From Deinococcus depolymerans (GTDB lineage: Bacteria > Deinococcota > Deinococci > Deinococcales > Deinococcaceae): a stretch of DNA of 64,000 nt. The position numbers and the translations under genes were made by a program. The notes beneath the pieces are model-generated. The model was not told the origin of the DNA. It saw only the letters and a list, made by a program, of their open reading frames with translations, and ran no database searches. The stretch is taken from assembly GCF_039522025.1 (NCBI RefSeq), contig NZ_BAAADB010000003.1, positions 132,179 to 196,178 of the forward strand, given 5' to 3'. Every line of letters begins with the position of its first letter. Position 1 is the stretch's first letter. This document shows positions 51,014 through 59,554 of the stretch, piece by piece.

Positions 51014-51823
51014 ATGCCCGAACCGCGCACCATCGTGATCGTGAGCGACCACACCGGACTCACCGCCGAGAACATCGCCCGCGCCCTGCTGGCCCACTTT
51101 CCCGGCCAGCCGCTGCGGTACCTGCGCCGCCCCTTCACTGCCGACGTGACCGCCGCCCGCGCCGTCACCCGCGAGATCACCGCCCTCGCGCAGCGCGGGG
51201 AGCGCCCCCTGGTCTTCACGACCGTCACCCGCCCGGACGTCATCCAGGAACTCCAGACCAGCCCCGCCCAGGTGTTCGACGTGCTCTCCCCGGGCCTGAC
51301 CCTGCTGGAACAGGAATTCGCGCAGCCGGCCGCCCGCATCATCGGCGGCCACCACGACATGCGCGACACCCAGGAGTACCTGGGCCGCATGGACGCCCTT
51401 GATTTCGCCCTCGCCACCGACGACGGCCTGGGCGACCGCCAGTACAGCCTCGCGGACGTCATCCTGGTCGGCGTCTCCCGCGCCGGGAAGACCCCCACCA
51501 GCCTCTTCCTGGCCCTGCAGCACGGGGTGCGGGCCAGCAACTACCCGCTCGCCGAGGACGACTTCGAACGCGACAGCCTGCCCATCCCGCTCGAGCCGCA
51601 CCGCGCCAAACTGCACGGCCTGACCATCGACCCACGCCGCCTGCATGCCATCCGCACGCAGCGCAAGCCCGGCAGCCGCTACGCCAGCCCCGAACAGTGC
51701 GAGTTCGAGGTCCGCCGCGCCGAACGCCTGTTCCAGCGCGCCGGAATTCCCGTGCGCGACACCACCTCCGCCAGCGTCGAGGAGATCGCCGCCGGGATTC
51801 TCAACACCCTGCGCAAGGGCTGA
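51014..51823 (+). CDS. ppsR: PEP synthase regulatory protein (kinase/pyrophosphorylase, DUF299)
   Basis: 269 residues from ATG 51014, a normal start for the family ([20 protein letters not shown]). P-loop [17 protein letters not shown] near residue 155 and [20 protein letters not shown] toward the C-terminus. PSRP inactivates PEP synthase by ADP-dependent threonine phosphorylation and reactivates it by phosphate-dependent dephosphorylation. Divergent from ppsA across 172 bp. CACGCT six bases upstream suggests a leaderless start, though it departs from TANNNT. Confidence 0.93.
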   Translation: MPEPRTIVIVSDHTGLTAENIARALLAHFPGQPLRYLRRPFTADVTAARAVTREITALAQRGERPLVFTTVTRPDVIQELQTSPAQVFDVLSPGLTLLEQEFAQPAARIIGGHHDMRDTQEYLGRMDALDFALATDDGLGDRQYSLADVILVGVSRAGKTPTSLFLALQHGVRASNYPLAEDDFERDSLPIPLEPHRAKLHGLTIDPRRLHAIRTQRKPGSRYASPEQCEFEVRRAERLFQRAGIPVRDTTSASVEEIAAGILNTLRKG

Positions 51824-51897
51824 CGCCGGGAAACGGGAAACGGGAGCGGCCGCCTGTGGCGGCCGTCGGCGTGATCCGGGTTCCGTCTGCTCCGGTC

Positions 51898-52110
51898 ATG
51901 CGGACTCCGACTGATACGGGATTAAAGTGATTCCACGTCATTCTGATTCGCCCGGTGGCCCCCTCACCCTTCCGTCGCTTCGCTCCTCCCTCCCTCTCCC
52001 ACAGGGGGAGAGGGGACAGCTGAACGAGTTCACGTTGCAAGCAAGTCAATTTAATCCCGTATGAATGGTTGGCGAGAACCGTTCAATCCGAGCGGATGCG
52101 GGTGGAAGTA
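51898..52110 (+). mobile_element. first-family MITE, copy I, interrupted and truncated
   Basis: TCA then TGCGGACTCCGACTGA, resuming after the inserted element as AATGGTTGGCGAGAACCGTTCAATC and GAGCGGATGCG. The right end is missing. An additional right-end remnant lies at 51872-51896. Confidence 0.7.
51915..52061. mobile_element. second MITE family, TACGGGATTAAA termini (147 bp)
   Basis: Perfect 12-bp terminal inverted repeats TACGGGATTAAA and TTTAATCCCGTA, extended imperfectly to about 17 bp. Flanked by TGA at 51912-51914 and 52062-52064. The interior holds the CCCTCACCC/GGGAGAGGGG hairpin module also seen at 9211-9270. No ORF for a transposase. Confidence 0.88.
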
Positions 52111-52178
52111 AACACCGGCCGGCAGGACGCGCCTCGCCTCCGGTCAGGCCGGTGCGGCGCCGTCCTGCCGGGACAGGG

Positions 52179-52295
52179 TCAGGGCAGCGGCCCGCCGCCC
52201 GTGATGCAGCACGGAATCTCAAGGGACGTGGAGGAAGGCGCGGCGATCAGGGCCAGGCAGACCAGCACCAGCAGTTGATTGATCAGGGTCTTCAC
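52179..52295 (-). CDS. small secreted peptide, 38 aa
   Basis: GTG 52295 has GGAGG seven bases upstream. The first 20 residues (MKTLINQLLVLVCLALIAAP) form a clear signal peptide; the predicted mature part is short, LEIPCCITGGGPLP, with a vicinal Cys pair. It is 276 bp downstream of and co-oriented with the BTAD regulator. The role is unknown; size, export signal and context would fit a signalling or modified peptide. No maturation enzyme is nearby. Confidence 0.6.
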   Translation of the reverse strand: MKTLINQLLVLVCLALIAAPSSTSLEIPCCITGGGPLP

Positions 52296-52406
52296 AGTGA
52301 AACCTCCATTCGGGAACGAGGCGGCCAGGAGCGCGCCAGGACAGGAAACCAGGGGCCGGGGCGGACGGTGGTGAACTGCGGTCAGTTTGCCGGGAAGGGG
52401 GATAAC

Positions 52407-52427
52407 CGCCGGACAATCCGTCCGGCG
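52407..52427. terminator. hairpin between BTAD regulator and peptide genes
   Basis: Perfect 8-bp arms CGCCGGAC and GTCCGGCG with a 5-base loop. No T run on the minus strand, so it could be a structured intercistronic element rather than a terminator. The rest of 52296-52571 shows nothing codable. Confidence 0.4.
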
Positions 52428-52571
52428 CCGCGCTGCGCCCGCGCCCGGTTGGAACGGATCGGCCGGCGGTCCGGGGACCCGCGGGCCACTCCGGCCGTGC
52501 GGGGGCGCTGCCGGGCGTCCGGCCTGGCCAGGGAGACGGCCCGCGACCCTCGCCCCCGCACGGCCTCCGGG

Positions 52572-54908
52572 TCAGCGGCGCGCGGGCTGTTCGCCCAGTT
52601 CGCGTTGCAGGGCCAGCCGGTACGTCTCCTGGGTGTGGCGCGCCAGATGAGGGTGGCCGGCCGCTTCGAAGGCCGCCTCGGCGGCCCGCCAGGCGGATTC
52701 GAACAGGGGGTTGATCCGGGTGGCCTGCAGGTAGGCGTGCGCGGCGGCCATGGGGTCCTGCGGAAGCAGGTTCTTTCCCAGGGTCATGGCCAGCGCCTGC
52801 GCCTGGTACTCCAGACGGTCACGTACCTGCTCGGCCCACTCGGTCTCCACGCCCGGCAGGAACGGACCGGCGTACCCGACCAGCAGGGTCTGCAGGTCGG
52901 CGGTGCCGCCGTGCAGGTGACTCCCGAGCATCCGGGCAGCGTCACACTGCACGTCCAGGCGCTCCGAGACGCGGTACTGACCCCGCTGATGCGGAACCGG
53001 ATCGAGGCCGCCGGGCATGAAGGGCCGCAGCGCCCCGCGCAGCGCGTGAAGCGACTGCTTGAAGTACGAGCCCAGTCCCTCGCGCGCCGAGCCGTCCCAC
53101 AGGGCGGTTATGAGCGTGTCGCGTCCGGCCGGACCGTGCAGCAGCAGGTAGACCAGCAGTTCCCGCGCCTTGCCCAGCCGCACGTGGACGACCTGCCCGT
53201 TCACGTCTGCCTGGAAGCCGCCCAGCGTCCTGACCCGCAGCAGCGGCCGTTGCCGCTGGGCCAGCCGCTGCATGGACCGGCCGCCCACGCCTGCCTGCGC
53301 GCACGCGGCGTACAGCGGGGCCAGCCGGTCGGCATCCAGCCCAAGGGCCAGCTCGCCGCCCAGGTGTTCCAGGGCGCGTTGCAGGGCGGCGCTGGCCTGT
53401 GGCAGCGGCTCCCCGGAATCCCAGCGCAGGTAGGCCAGAAACGCCTGGGCGCGCAGCCGGAAGCCGTCCAGCAGCGCCACGCCGGCAGTGACCCGCTCGA
53501 AGGCCGCGCGCGCCTGTTCGGTCTGTCCGTTCCTGAAGGCCAGCAGACCGGCGTAGAAGGCCTGGATGACCTGATCGAATTCCTGCGTGGGGCGCAGCGA
53601 CTCAACCCGGCACTCGAACTCCGCCCAGTCCAGCTGCTCCAGTCGCCACTGGCACTCGGCGGTGAAGGCCCGCACCGGCAGGTCCAGGCGATCACTGGCG
53701 CTGCGCTGCTGGGCCTCACTGACCCGCGCGAGGTGGGCGAGGGCCTCGCGGTACTGCTCGCTCAGCAGCCGCAGTTCCGCCGCGATCAGGTGCGCCGCCC
53801 CGGCGCGGGCGTCGCCGTGCCCGGCCGTCAACCCGATGACCTGGTCGATCATCTGGAAACTCTCCTCGGCGCGCCCCTGGAAGTACAGCCGGTAACCCAG
53901 GTCCAGCCGCAGCGAGAGGCCCTCGCCGTGACAGCCCAGCAGGTCGAACAGACGCAGCGCCTCCCGGGCATACCGGTCCTGCGTGCCGAAGTCGTCGAGG
54001 GCCGCCGCCACGCCCTGCGCGAAGTACAGCGCACGGGCGCGGCTGCGCAACTCGGACGCCGGGATGTCGAGCAGGAGCGCCCGCATGATCTCCTGCGCGG
54101 CCGGCGCCTGCCCCAGTTCCACCAGGGCCCGCGCTTCCGAGCAGCGCAACCACCAGCGGGTGAAGTCGTCCGGGGCGCTGTCCAGGCCTCGCCGCGCATG
54201 GTCCAGTCGCGCGGCAGGCTCCCGGCGGTTGCCGGCCAGCAGGCTCAGCCCCAGGTGGACGCGGGCGTCGGCCGGCGGGTGACCCAGCGCGGTCAGCAGC
54301 TCCAACTCGGCCTGATCGGTCTGCCCGGTCTCCAGCAGGGCCAGGGCCAGTTGCGCGCGGGTGCGCGGTTCAGGCGGGCGGTCGCGCAGCAGGGCAGCGA
54401 CCTGCCCGAAGTGCCCCTCGCGTTCCAGGGTGTCGGCGAGGGAAGCCGGCGGGGTCACGCGGTCCCCCAGCTGCAGCTGCACGTACCATTCCCCGGCGCG
54501 GCTGAGGATCACGCGCCCGCCGCGCAGCTCGTGGCGGCTCAGCAGGTGCCGCTGGTAATTGCCCAGCCGCGTGGGAATGTCCAGCGTGCCCTGCACCGTC
54601 CAGAGGCGGACGTGTCCGCCCTGGCGCTCCACCTGCAGGTGCGCGGTGTCCAGCGAGTACGAGGCGCATTTCAGGCCGCCGCGTGACCAGTGGCGGGCGC
54701 GGTCCACCTCGGTCATCACGGCCTGTTGCAGGCAAGCCGGCAGGGGCCGGTCGTTCAGGGACGCCGGGCCTGGCCGCGGCATCCCGGCAAGCAGCGTGCC
54801 GGCCAGATCGGCGGTGGAACGGTCCGGGTGACGCCGCGCCAGCATGAGGAGCGTGTTGGAGAACCGGGACGTCAACTCCCGGGTTTCTGTCAGGGCGCGG
54901 GTGGACAT
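52572..54908 (-). CDS. TPR / BTAD-type transcriptional regulator with TnpB-like N-terminus
   Basis: 778 residues. Residues ~55-155 (LPACLQQAVMTEVDRARHW, CASYSLDTAHLQVERQGGHV, LWTVQGTLDIPTRLGNYQRH, GGRVILSRAGEWYVQLQLGD) resemble the WED/N-terminal region of IS200/IS605 TnpB proteins that follow a YDARTF...SLxTxxGR pattern; the RuvC nuclease part is absent. Residues ~160-550 are TPR-like helical repeats. Residues ~557-635 are an OmpR/SARP-type winged helix (LRVRTLGGFQADVNGQVVHV, KARELLVYLLLHGPA) and ~650-778 a BTAD. Such proteins activate adjacent genes. Start ATG 54908; no obvious Shine-Dalgarno or -10. TnpB kinship is by recollected pattern. Confidence 0.85.
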   Translation of the reverse strand: MSTRALTETRELTSRFSNTLLMLARRHPDRSTADLAGTLLAGMPRPGPASLNDRPLPACLQQAVMTEVDRARHWSRGGLKCASYSLDTAHLQVERQGGHVRLWTVQGTLDIPTRLGNYQRHLLSRHELRGGRVILSRAGEWYVQLQLGDRVTPPASLADTLEREGHFGQVAALLRDRPPEPRTRAQLALALLETGQTDQAELELLTALGHPPADARVHLGLSLLAGNRREPAARLDHARRGLDSAPDDFTRWWLRCSEARALVELGQAPAAQEIMRALLLDIPASELRSRARALYFAQGVAAALDDFGTQDRYAREALRLFDLLGCHGEGLSLRLDLGYRLYFQGRAEESFQMIDQVIGLTAGHGDARAGAAHLIAAELRLLSEQYREALAHLARVSEAQQRSASDRLDLPVRAFTAECQWRLEQLDWAEFECRVESLRPTQEFDQVIQAFYAGLLAFRNGQTEQARAAFERVTAGVALLDGFRLRAQAFLAYLRWDSGEPLPQASAALQRALEHLGGELALGLDADRLAPLYAACAQAGVGGRSMQRLAQRQRPLLRVRTLGGFQADVNGQVVHVRLGKARELLVYLLLHGPAGRDTLITALWDGSAREGLGSYFKQSLHALRGALRPFMPGGLDPVPHQRGQYRVSERLDVQCDAARMLGSHLHGGTADLQTLLVGYAGPFLPGVETEWAEQVRDRLEYQAQALAMTLGKNLLPQDPMAAAHAYLQATRINPLFESAWRAAEAAFEAAGHPHLARHTQETYRLALQRELGEQPARR

Positions 54909-55227
54909 GGCGTCGGGAATGAGGGTCAGACGCAGGGTGGAACACCACCTTCTGTGACATTGAGAGGGCCTGGGTTTCTAAGGACGGCTTGAGAGAAGTA
55001 TGTGCCCTGTTTATCAGATGCACATCTTCCCGGTGGTGTCCCCTCCAGATCACACCCATGACCGCCGCCGTACTCAGGACCGTCTGGCAGGCAATTCCTC
55101 GCTCGCCTTGGCTGCCGGTTAACCCGTCAGGCGACACACTGCCCCATCAACGCCTGGGGGCGGCGGACCCGCTCGGTCCGCCGCCGGCGTGATCCACGGG
55201 GCCGGTCCCCGTGGCAGGAGGAACGAC
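54909..55227. other. divergent intergenic region, lipoprotein leader
   Basis: 319 bp without a gene. It has short AT-rich tracts (around 54975-55020) that may hold promoters for both directions, and two strong hairpins close to the lipoprotein start. Confidence 0.5.
55159..55214 (+). promoter_or_regulatory. two perfect hairpins just upstream of the lipoprotein Shine-Dalgarno
   Basis: GGCGGCGGACC/GGTCCGCCGCC (11 bp, 55159-55185) and CCACGGGG/CCCCGTGG (8 bp, 55194-55214), both with 5-base loops. The second ends four bases before AGGAGG and could control access to it. No T run, so not a normal terminator. Confidence 0.6.
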
Positions 55228-56610
55228 ATGAAGTACGTATCCATGGGACTGATCAGCCTGGCCGCCCTGCTCTCCTCGTGCGGCCAACCCGACACGCCGC
55301 AGGCCACCGCGCCGGCCCACACTGGCCGGACGATCATCCTGGGCGCCCCCGGTGCCGGCGCGCAGCGCCTCGCGAACGGCGCCCGGATTGAACCGATGAT
55401 GCTGCGAAGCCAGCTGCTGCCCATCGACTCGGAAATCGGGGATGGCGAGATCATCGTGCCCATCACGACCACCGACCCGGCCGCCACGCAACTGCTGAGT
55501 GCCGTTCCCGGCGACAACATCGTCAGCGCTCCCACCACACAGGCACCCTACGGGTTCGTGCGGGAAGTCACGGCCACCAGCATGCAGGGCGGCAACATGG
55601 TCATCGAGACCGTCGAGTCGAGCCTGGAAGAGAGCGTGCAGGACATGGACCTGGTCGAGGATTACAACGTTCCGCTGACCAGCCTGCAGAGCGTCGTGTA
55701 CGCCGACGGCACCCGCTACGACCTGAAACCCGAGGACTTCGGCCCGGTCAACCCCAGCGTGCAGACGCTCGACCCGCAGAAGACCTTCAACATCGCCGGA
55801 ATCAACAAGAATTTCGATCACAAGATCGCCGACTGCGGAACCGGCGCCATCAAACTGACCGGCACGCTCAGCGCGAACCTGCAGGGCTTCATCAACGTCA
55901 AGATCTCCTGGTTCAGCCTCAAGAAGGTCGAGGCGGGCGTGAACCTCGCCGAGAAGGCCAACCTGACCCTCGACGCGACCTGCACCTTCGGATTCACCCA
56001 GGAAGCCCACCTGCTGACCCTGAACTACGGAACGTACGTCATCTGGGCCGGTCCCGTGCCGATCGTCGTGACGCCCAGCGTGGAACTGTACGTGGGTGCC
56101 AACGGGCAGGTGACCGCGCAGGTCAAGTACACCGTCGAGCAGACCTTCAACGGCCGGTACGGCGTCGGCTGGTACAAGGGCGAGGGGTTCAGGAGCATCA
56201 GTGAGACCAGCAAGAGCTTCAATCAGAGCCTGACCATCAACGGCAGCGGCAAACTCCGCGGCTGGGTGGGCGCAAAAGCCGGGCTGAAATTCTACGGTGT
56301 GGCCTTCGCCTACGGTTACCCCAAGGCCTTCCTGGAAGGAAACGTCAGCTACGCCAACAGCCAGTTCAACTACTGCCTGGACGCCGGCCTGAGCATCGCC
56401 GTGGGCGCCCGCCTGAAGGTGCTGGGCAGGAATCTTGGCGAGTGGAGCAAGGACCTCGGTGAGACCCGGACCCAGCTGCTGTGCGGCGCGACCGGTGGTG
56501 GCGTCGTGACCCCGCCCCCGCCGGTCACGCCGCCCCTCCCCCCGCGTGAACCCATCAACCCCTGCGGTCTGGAGGTCGGCATCAATCCCCTGCGCTGCCA
56601 GATTCCCTGA
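55228..56610 (+). CDS. secreted lipoprotein, function unknown
   Basis: 460 residues from ATG 55228 (AGGAGG upstream). Signal peptide with lipobox MGLISLAALLSSC, so lipidated at Cys18. The mature part is beta-rich with a long middle domain (GFINVKISWFSLKKVEAGVN, YVIWAGPVPIVVTPSVELYV, KLRGWVGAKAGLKFYG) and ends in a Pro-rich stretch (PPPPVTPPLPP) and a small Cys-containing tail. The pattern recalls an extracellular binding or adhesin-like domain, but no family is recognised. Divergent from the BTAD regulator, its most likely activator. Confidence 0.75.
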   Translation: MKYVSMGLISLAALLSSCGQPDTPQATAPAHTGRTIILGAPGAGAQRLANGARIEPMMLRSQLLPIDSEIGDGEIIVPITTTDPAATQLLSAVPGDNIVSAPTTQAPYGFVREVTATSMQGGNMVIETVESSLEESVQDMDLVEDYNVPLTSLQSVVYADGTRYDLKPEDFGPVNPSVQTLDPQKTFNIAGINKNFDHKIADCGTGAIKLTGTLSANLQGFINVKISWFSLKKVEAGVNLAEKANLTLDATCTFGFTQEAHLLTLNYGTYVIWAGPVPIVVTPSVELYVGANGQVTAQVKYTVEQTFNGRYGVGWYKGEGFRSISETSKSFNQSLTINGSGKLRGWVGAKAGLKFYGVAFAYGYPKAFLEGNVSYANSQFNYCLDAGLSIAVGARLKVLGRNLGEWSKDLGETRTQLLCGATGGGVVTPPPPVTPPLPPREPINPCGLEVGINPLRCQIP

Positions 56611-56614
56611 CCAA

Positions 56615-56658
56615 CAGAGAACCCCTCCCGGTCCTGCAGGACCGGGAGGGGTTCTCTG
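56615..56658 (+). terminator. 44-bp perfect palindrome terminator
   Basis: Arms of 22 bp, CAGAGAACCCCTCCCGGTCC and complement, meeting at GTCCTGCAGGAC, directly after the lipoprotein stop codon and followed by TTCC. Confidence 0.8.
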
Positions 56659-56685
56659 TTCCTGCCGCGCCGAGCGTCCATATCA

Positions 56686-56820
56686 TACGGACTGCCGTTT
56701 GTTTCGTTAACAGATCGGAACACCACCGATCTGTCAACGCCACGTCCGGAATCCGTTTCTCTCCTACTCGCATCCGCTCGGATTGAATGGGCTTTGCAGC
56801 CCATTCAATCGGAGTCCGTA
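56686..56820 (-). mobile_element. TNA-flanked MITE, copy K1 (135 bp)
   Basis: Flanked by TCA at 56683-56685 and 56821-56823; termini TACGGACTGCC and GGAGTCCGTA; both end hairpins intact. Forms a head-to-tail pair with K2. Confidence 0.9.
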
Positions 56821-56823
56821 TCA

Positions 56824-56932
56824 TACGGACTGCCGTTTGTTTCGTTCACAGATCGGAACACCACCGAGCTGTCAACGCCACGTCCGGAACCCGTCCAGCT
56901 CCTCCTCTGCGGAGCAGCCCTCCGAGTCCGTA
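56824..56932 (-). mobile_element. TNA-flanked MITE, copy K2 (109 bp, left hairpin missing)
   Basis: Flanked by TCA at 56821-56823 and 56933-56935. It retains the GTTTGTTTCG end and middle but lacks the GATTGAA hairpin, ending CCTCCGAGTCCGTA. Confidence 0.88.
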
Positions 56933-56988
56933 TCAGTTGAAGGTGGAGTTGAGGGCCGTGCGGCCCCCGATCGAACAGCAAACCGCTG

Positions 56989-58620
56989 TCAGCGGCGCGT
57001 GCGGTAACGGCGGATCAGGGTGTTGGTGGAGCTGTCGTGGTGCAGGTCGGGTTCGGAAGGCGCGTGCAGTTCCGGCACGATCTTCCCGGCGAGGACCTTG
57101 CCGAGTTCCACGCCCCACTGGTCGAAGGAGTTGATGTTCCACACCGCGCCCTGCACGAACACCTTGTGCTCGTACAGCGCGATCAGGGCGCCCAGGGTGT
57201 GGGGGGTGAGGCGGTCGGCGAGGAGGGTGTTGGTGGGGCGGTTGCCGTCGAACACGCGGTGCGGGGCGAGGTCGGCGGGGACGCCCTCTGCAAGCACCTG
57301 ATCCAGCGTCTTGCCGAAGGCGAGCGCCTCGGTCTGCGCGAACACGTTGGCCATCAGCAGGTCGTGGTGCGGCGCGCCCTCCAGCGGCAGGGGGTTCAGG
57401 GTCTGGCAGAACCCGATGAAGTCCGCGGGAATCAGTTTGGTGCCCTGGTGGATCAGCTGGTAGAAGGCGTGCTGGCCGTTCGTGCCGGGCTGGCCCCAGA
57501 TGACCGGTCCGGTCTGGTAATCGGTGGTCTGGCCGTCCAGGGTGACGTGCTTGCCGTTGCTTTCCATGTCGAGCTGCTGCAGGTACGCCGGGAAGTACGC
57601 GAGGTACTGGTCGTAGGGCAGCACGGCGTGGCTCTGCGCGCCCAGGAAGTTGTTGTACCAGATGCCCAGCAGGCCCAGCAGTACCGGGAGGTTCTGCTCC
57701 AGCGGCGCCGTGCGGAAGTGCTCGTCCATGGCGTGGAACCCGGCCAGCAGTTCCCGGAAGTGGTCGGGGCCGACGGCCAGCATCAGGCTCAGGCCGATGG
57801 CGCTGTCCATGGAGTACCGGCCGCCCACCCAGTCCCAGAAGCCGAACATGTTCGCGGTGTCGATCCCGAACGTCTGCACGGCGTCCGCGTTCGTGGACAC
57901 CGCCACGAAGTGCCGCGCGACCGCCGCGTCGTCCTTCAGGGCTGCGAGCAGCCACGCGCGCGCACTCTGGGCGTTCGCCATGGTCTCCTGGGTCGTGAAG
58001 GTCTTGCTCGACACGATGACCAGCGTCTCGGCCGGGTCCAGGTCGCGGGTCTTCTCGGTCAGGTCGGTGCCGTCCACGTTCGACACGAAGCGCAGCGTCA
58101 GGTCCCGCTGCGCGTAGTGCCGCAGGGCCTCGAAGGCCATGACGGGGCCCAGGTCGCTGCCGCCGATGCCGATGTTCACGATGTTCTTCAGGGGTCGGCC
58201 GGTGTGCCCCAGCCAGCTGCCGGCCCGCACCTGGTCGGCAAAGGCCGCCATGCGGTCAAGGACTTCGTGAACGTCCGGCACGACGTTGCGGCCGTCCACC
58301 AGCACGGTCGCGCCTTTCGGGGCACGCAGGGCGGTGTGCAGCACGGCGCGGCCCTCGGTCACGTTGATCTTCTCGCCGGCGAACATGGCGTCGCGGCGGG
58401 CTTCCACGCCGGTCTCGCGGGCCAGGGCCAGCAGCAGGTTCAGGGTCTCGTCTGTCACGCGGTTCTTGCTGTAGTCCAGGTAAAGCCCGGCGCCCTCGGC
58501 GTTCAGGCGCTCGCCGCGCTGCGGGTCGGCGGCGAACAGGTCGCGCAGGTGCAGGGTTCGGGTGGCGTCGGCGTGGGCAGTCAGGTCCTGCCAGCTGCGG
58601 AACTGGGTGATGGTCGGCAT
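56989..58620 (-). CDS. pgi: glucose-6-phosphate isomerase
   Basis: 543 residues, normal length. Signature regions [15 protein letters not shown] (near residue 150), [39 protein letters not shown], and catalytic Glu/His/Lys segments ([32 protein letters not shown]). Interconverts glucose-6-phosphate and fructose-6-phosphate. GGGAGG lies eight bases before the ATG. No operon partner is seen. Confidence 0.98.
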   Translation of the reverse strand: MPTITQFRSWQDLTAHADATRTLHLRDLFAADPQRGERLNAEGAGLYLDYSKNRVTDETLNLLLALARETGVEARRDAMFAGEKINVTEGRAVLHTALRAPKGATVLVDGRNVVPDVHEVLDRMAAFADQVRAGSWLGHTGRPLKNIVNIGIGGSDLGPVMAFEALRHYAQRDLTLRFVSNVDGTDLTEKTRDLDPAETLVIVSSKTFTTQETMANAQSARAWLLAALKDDAAVARHFVAVSTNADAVQTFGIDTANMFGFWDWVGGRYSMDSAIGLSLMLAVGPDHFRELLAGFHAMDEHFRTAPLEQNLPVLLGLLGIWYNNFLGAQSHAVLPYDQYLAYFPAYLQQLDMESNGKHVTLDGQTTDYQTGPVIWGQPGTNGQHAFYQLIHQGTKLIPADFIGFCQTLNPLPLEGAPHHDLLMANVFAQTEALAFGKTLDQVLAEGVPADLAPHRVFDGNRPTNTLLADRLTPHTLGALIALYEHKVFVQGAVWNINSFDQWGVELGKVLAGKIVPELHAPSEPDLHHDSSTNTLIRRYRTRR

Positions 58621-58825
58621 AGGGTGTCCTCCCGGCGCGGCGGTCCTCTGGGGGCCGCGCGCCCTGTACGCCCGCGAGCATACCGCCCGTCACGGTCACG
58701 GCCCGCACGCTGTCTGGGCGCGTTCACGTTTCCCTGGTGCGCCGCTCATGAGGCCCGGTCGGTGGCGCTGGCCGGCTGACACGACCTTTCAATGTTCAGT
58801 CAGAGAATTGTGCGATTGTCCTCAT

Positions 58826-58831
58826 TACTCT
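58826..58831 (+). promoter_or_regulatory. leaderless -10 (TACTCT) for the 77-aa gene
   Basis: TACTCT ends six bases before ATG 58838, in an AT-rich patch. Confidence 0.6.
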
Positions 58832-58837
58832 GTCCGC

Positions 58838-59071
58838 ATGACCAGGAAGGTGAGGGACGCAGAACAATCCAGTTGGGCCCAGTGGGGGACACCCTACCTG
58901 AGGGAAGAACCCCGCGTTCAGGCGCCCGGCGCCGCGTACCGACCCGTTCAGCCCTGCGAGGCGCCCGCGCAACCCCTCTCGGGCGAGGCGCTGCGCCGCG
59001 CCCTGCTGGCCGAGGAGCAGCGGCAGGTCTTCGCGATCCTGAACCGCCTGCGCCGCGCCCGGCAACCCTGA
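58838..59071 (+). CDS. small hypothetical protein, 77 aa
   Basis: Begins MTRKVRDAEQSSWAQWGTPY and ends in an amphipathic basic helix (SGEALRRALLAEEQRQVFAI, LNRLRRARQP). No family recognised. The leaderless promoter supports this start over an upstream reading from 58562. The high Arg content of the C-terminal helix may indicate nucleic acid contact. Confidence 0.6.
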   Translation: MTRKVRDAEQSSWAQWGTPYLREEPRVQAPGAAYRPVQPCEAPAQPLSGEALRRALLAEEQRQVFAILNRLRRARQP

Positions 59072-59554
59072 ACCGTCCTGGTTGCTCCCGCGTCTCCCGG
59101 CCCTGACCTTCCGCTGCGCCCCTGGTGCGCGGATCTCAGGGCCGGGTCGTGTCATGGGAGGTGTGGACGGGGGCCGACCTGATGGCAGACCGGCGATGAA
59201 CACGCAGCGGTTGCCCGTCCCTCCTGGGGGGAGGCCGGAAGAGGGGGAGCCGGCAGGGCGCCGCGGAGGACGGTTTCCGTGAGCGCCCCCTCTGGCGCCC
59301 GGGCGGCGGCTGTTCCATTGATCGGGGTCCGTATCCGGGGTGCTGGAGGGACGCCGCCGCCCCCCCCTGCGGGTTGTTAACGAAACGGGCGGAATCCGTA
59401 TCAGGTGTCAGGGATGGCGTTCCGTTTGACAGGCCGGCACCCCTTCCAATCCGGGCGGCGGCACGCTTGAATGCAGCGGTCGACCCACAAGCCTCTGCGC
59501 CGCCGGCTCCGTTCCGGCGGCGCCTGCCGCTGCCCGACCGGAGGAACCCAATCC
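59072..59554. other. intergenic region with MITE remnants
   Basis: 483 bp without a supported gene. It contains decayed MITE ends (59313-59400) and the thiolase leader with GGAGG. The short open frames here lack ribosome sites and coding character. Confidence 0.55.
59313..59400. mobile_element. MITE remnants, copy L
   Basis: A left-end remnant TTGATCGGGGTCCGTA (ending 59333) and a right-end remnant GTTAACGAAACGGGCGGAATCCGTA (ending 59400, followed by TCA) without intact partners. Confidence 0.6.

Larger units (their letters stand above)
51824..52178. other. intergenic region made of nested mobile elements
   Basis: No gene. In order: a GGCCGCC...GGCGGCC hairpin near 51850; a right-end fragment of the first MITE family after TGA (51872-51896); the left end of another copy after TCA (51898-51914), split by the second-family element (51915-52061); then its remainder to about 52110. 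Confidence 0.7.

Noticed and set aside
52572..54908. A complete or nuclease-dead TnpB
   Set aside because: Only the WED-like part is present; no RuvC-like segment or zinc finger follows.
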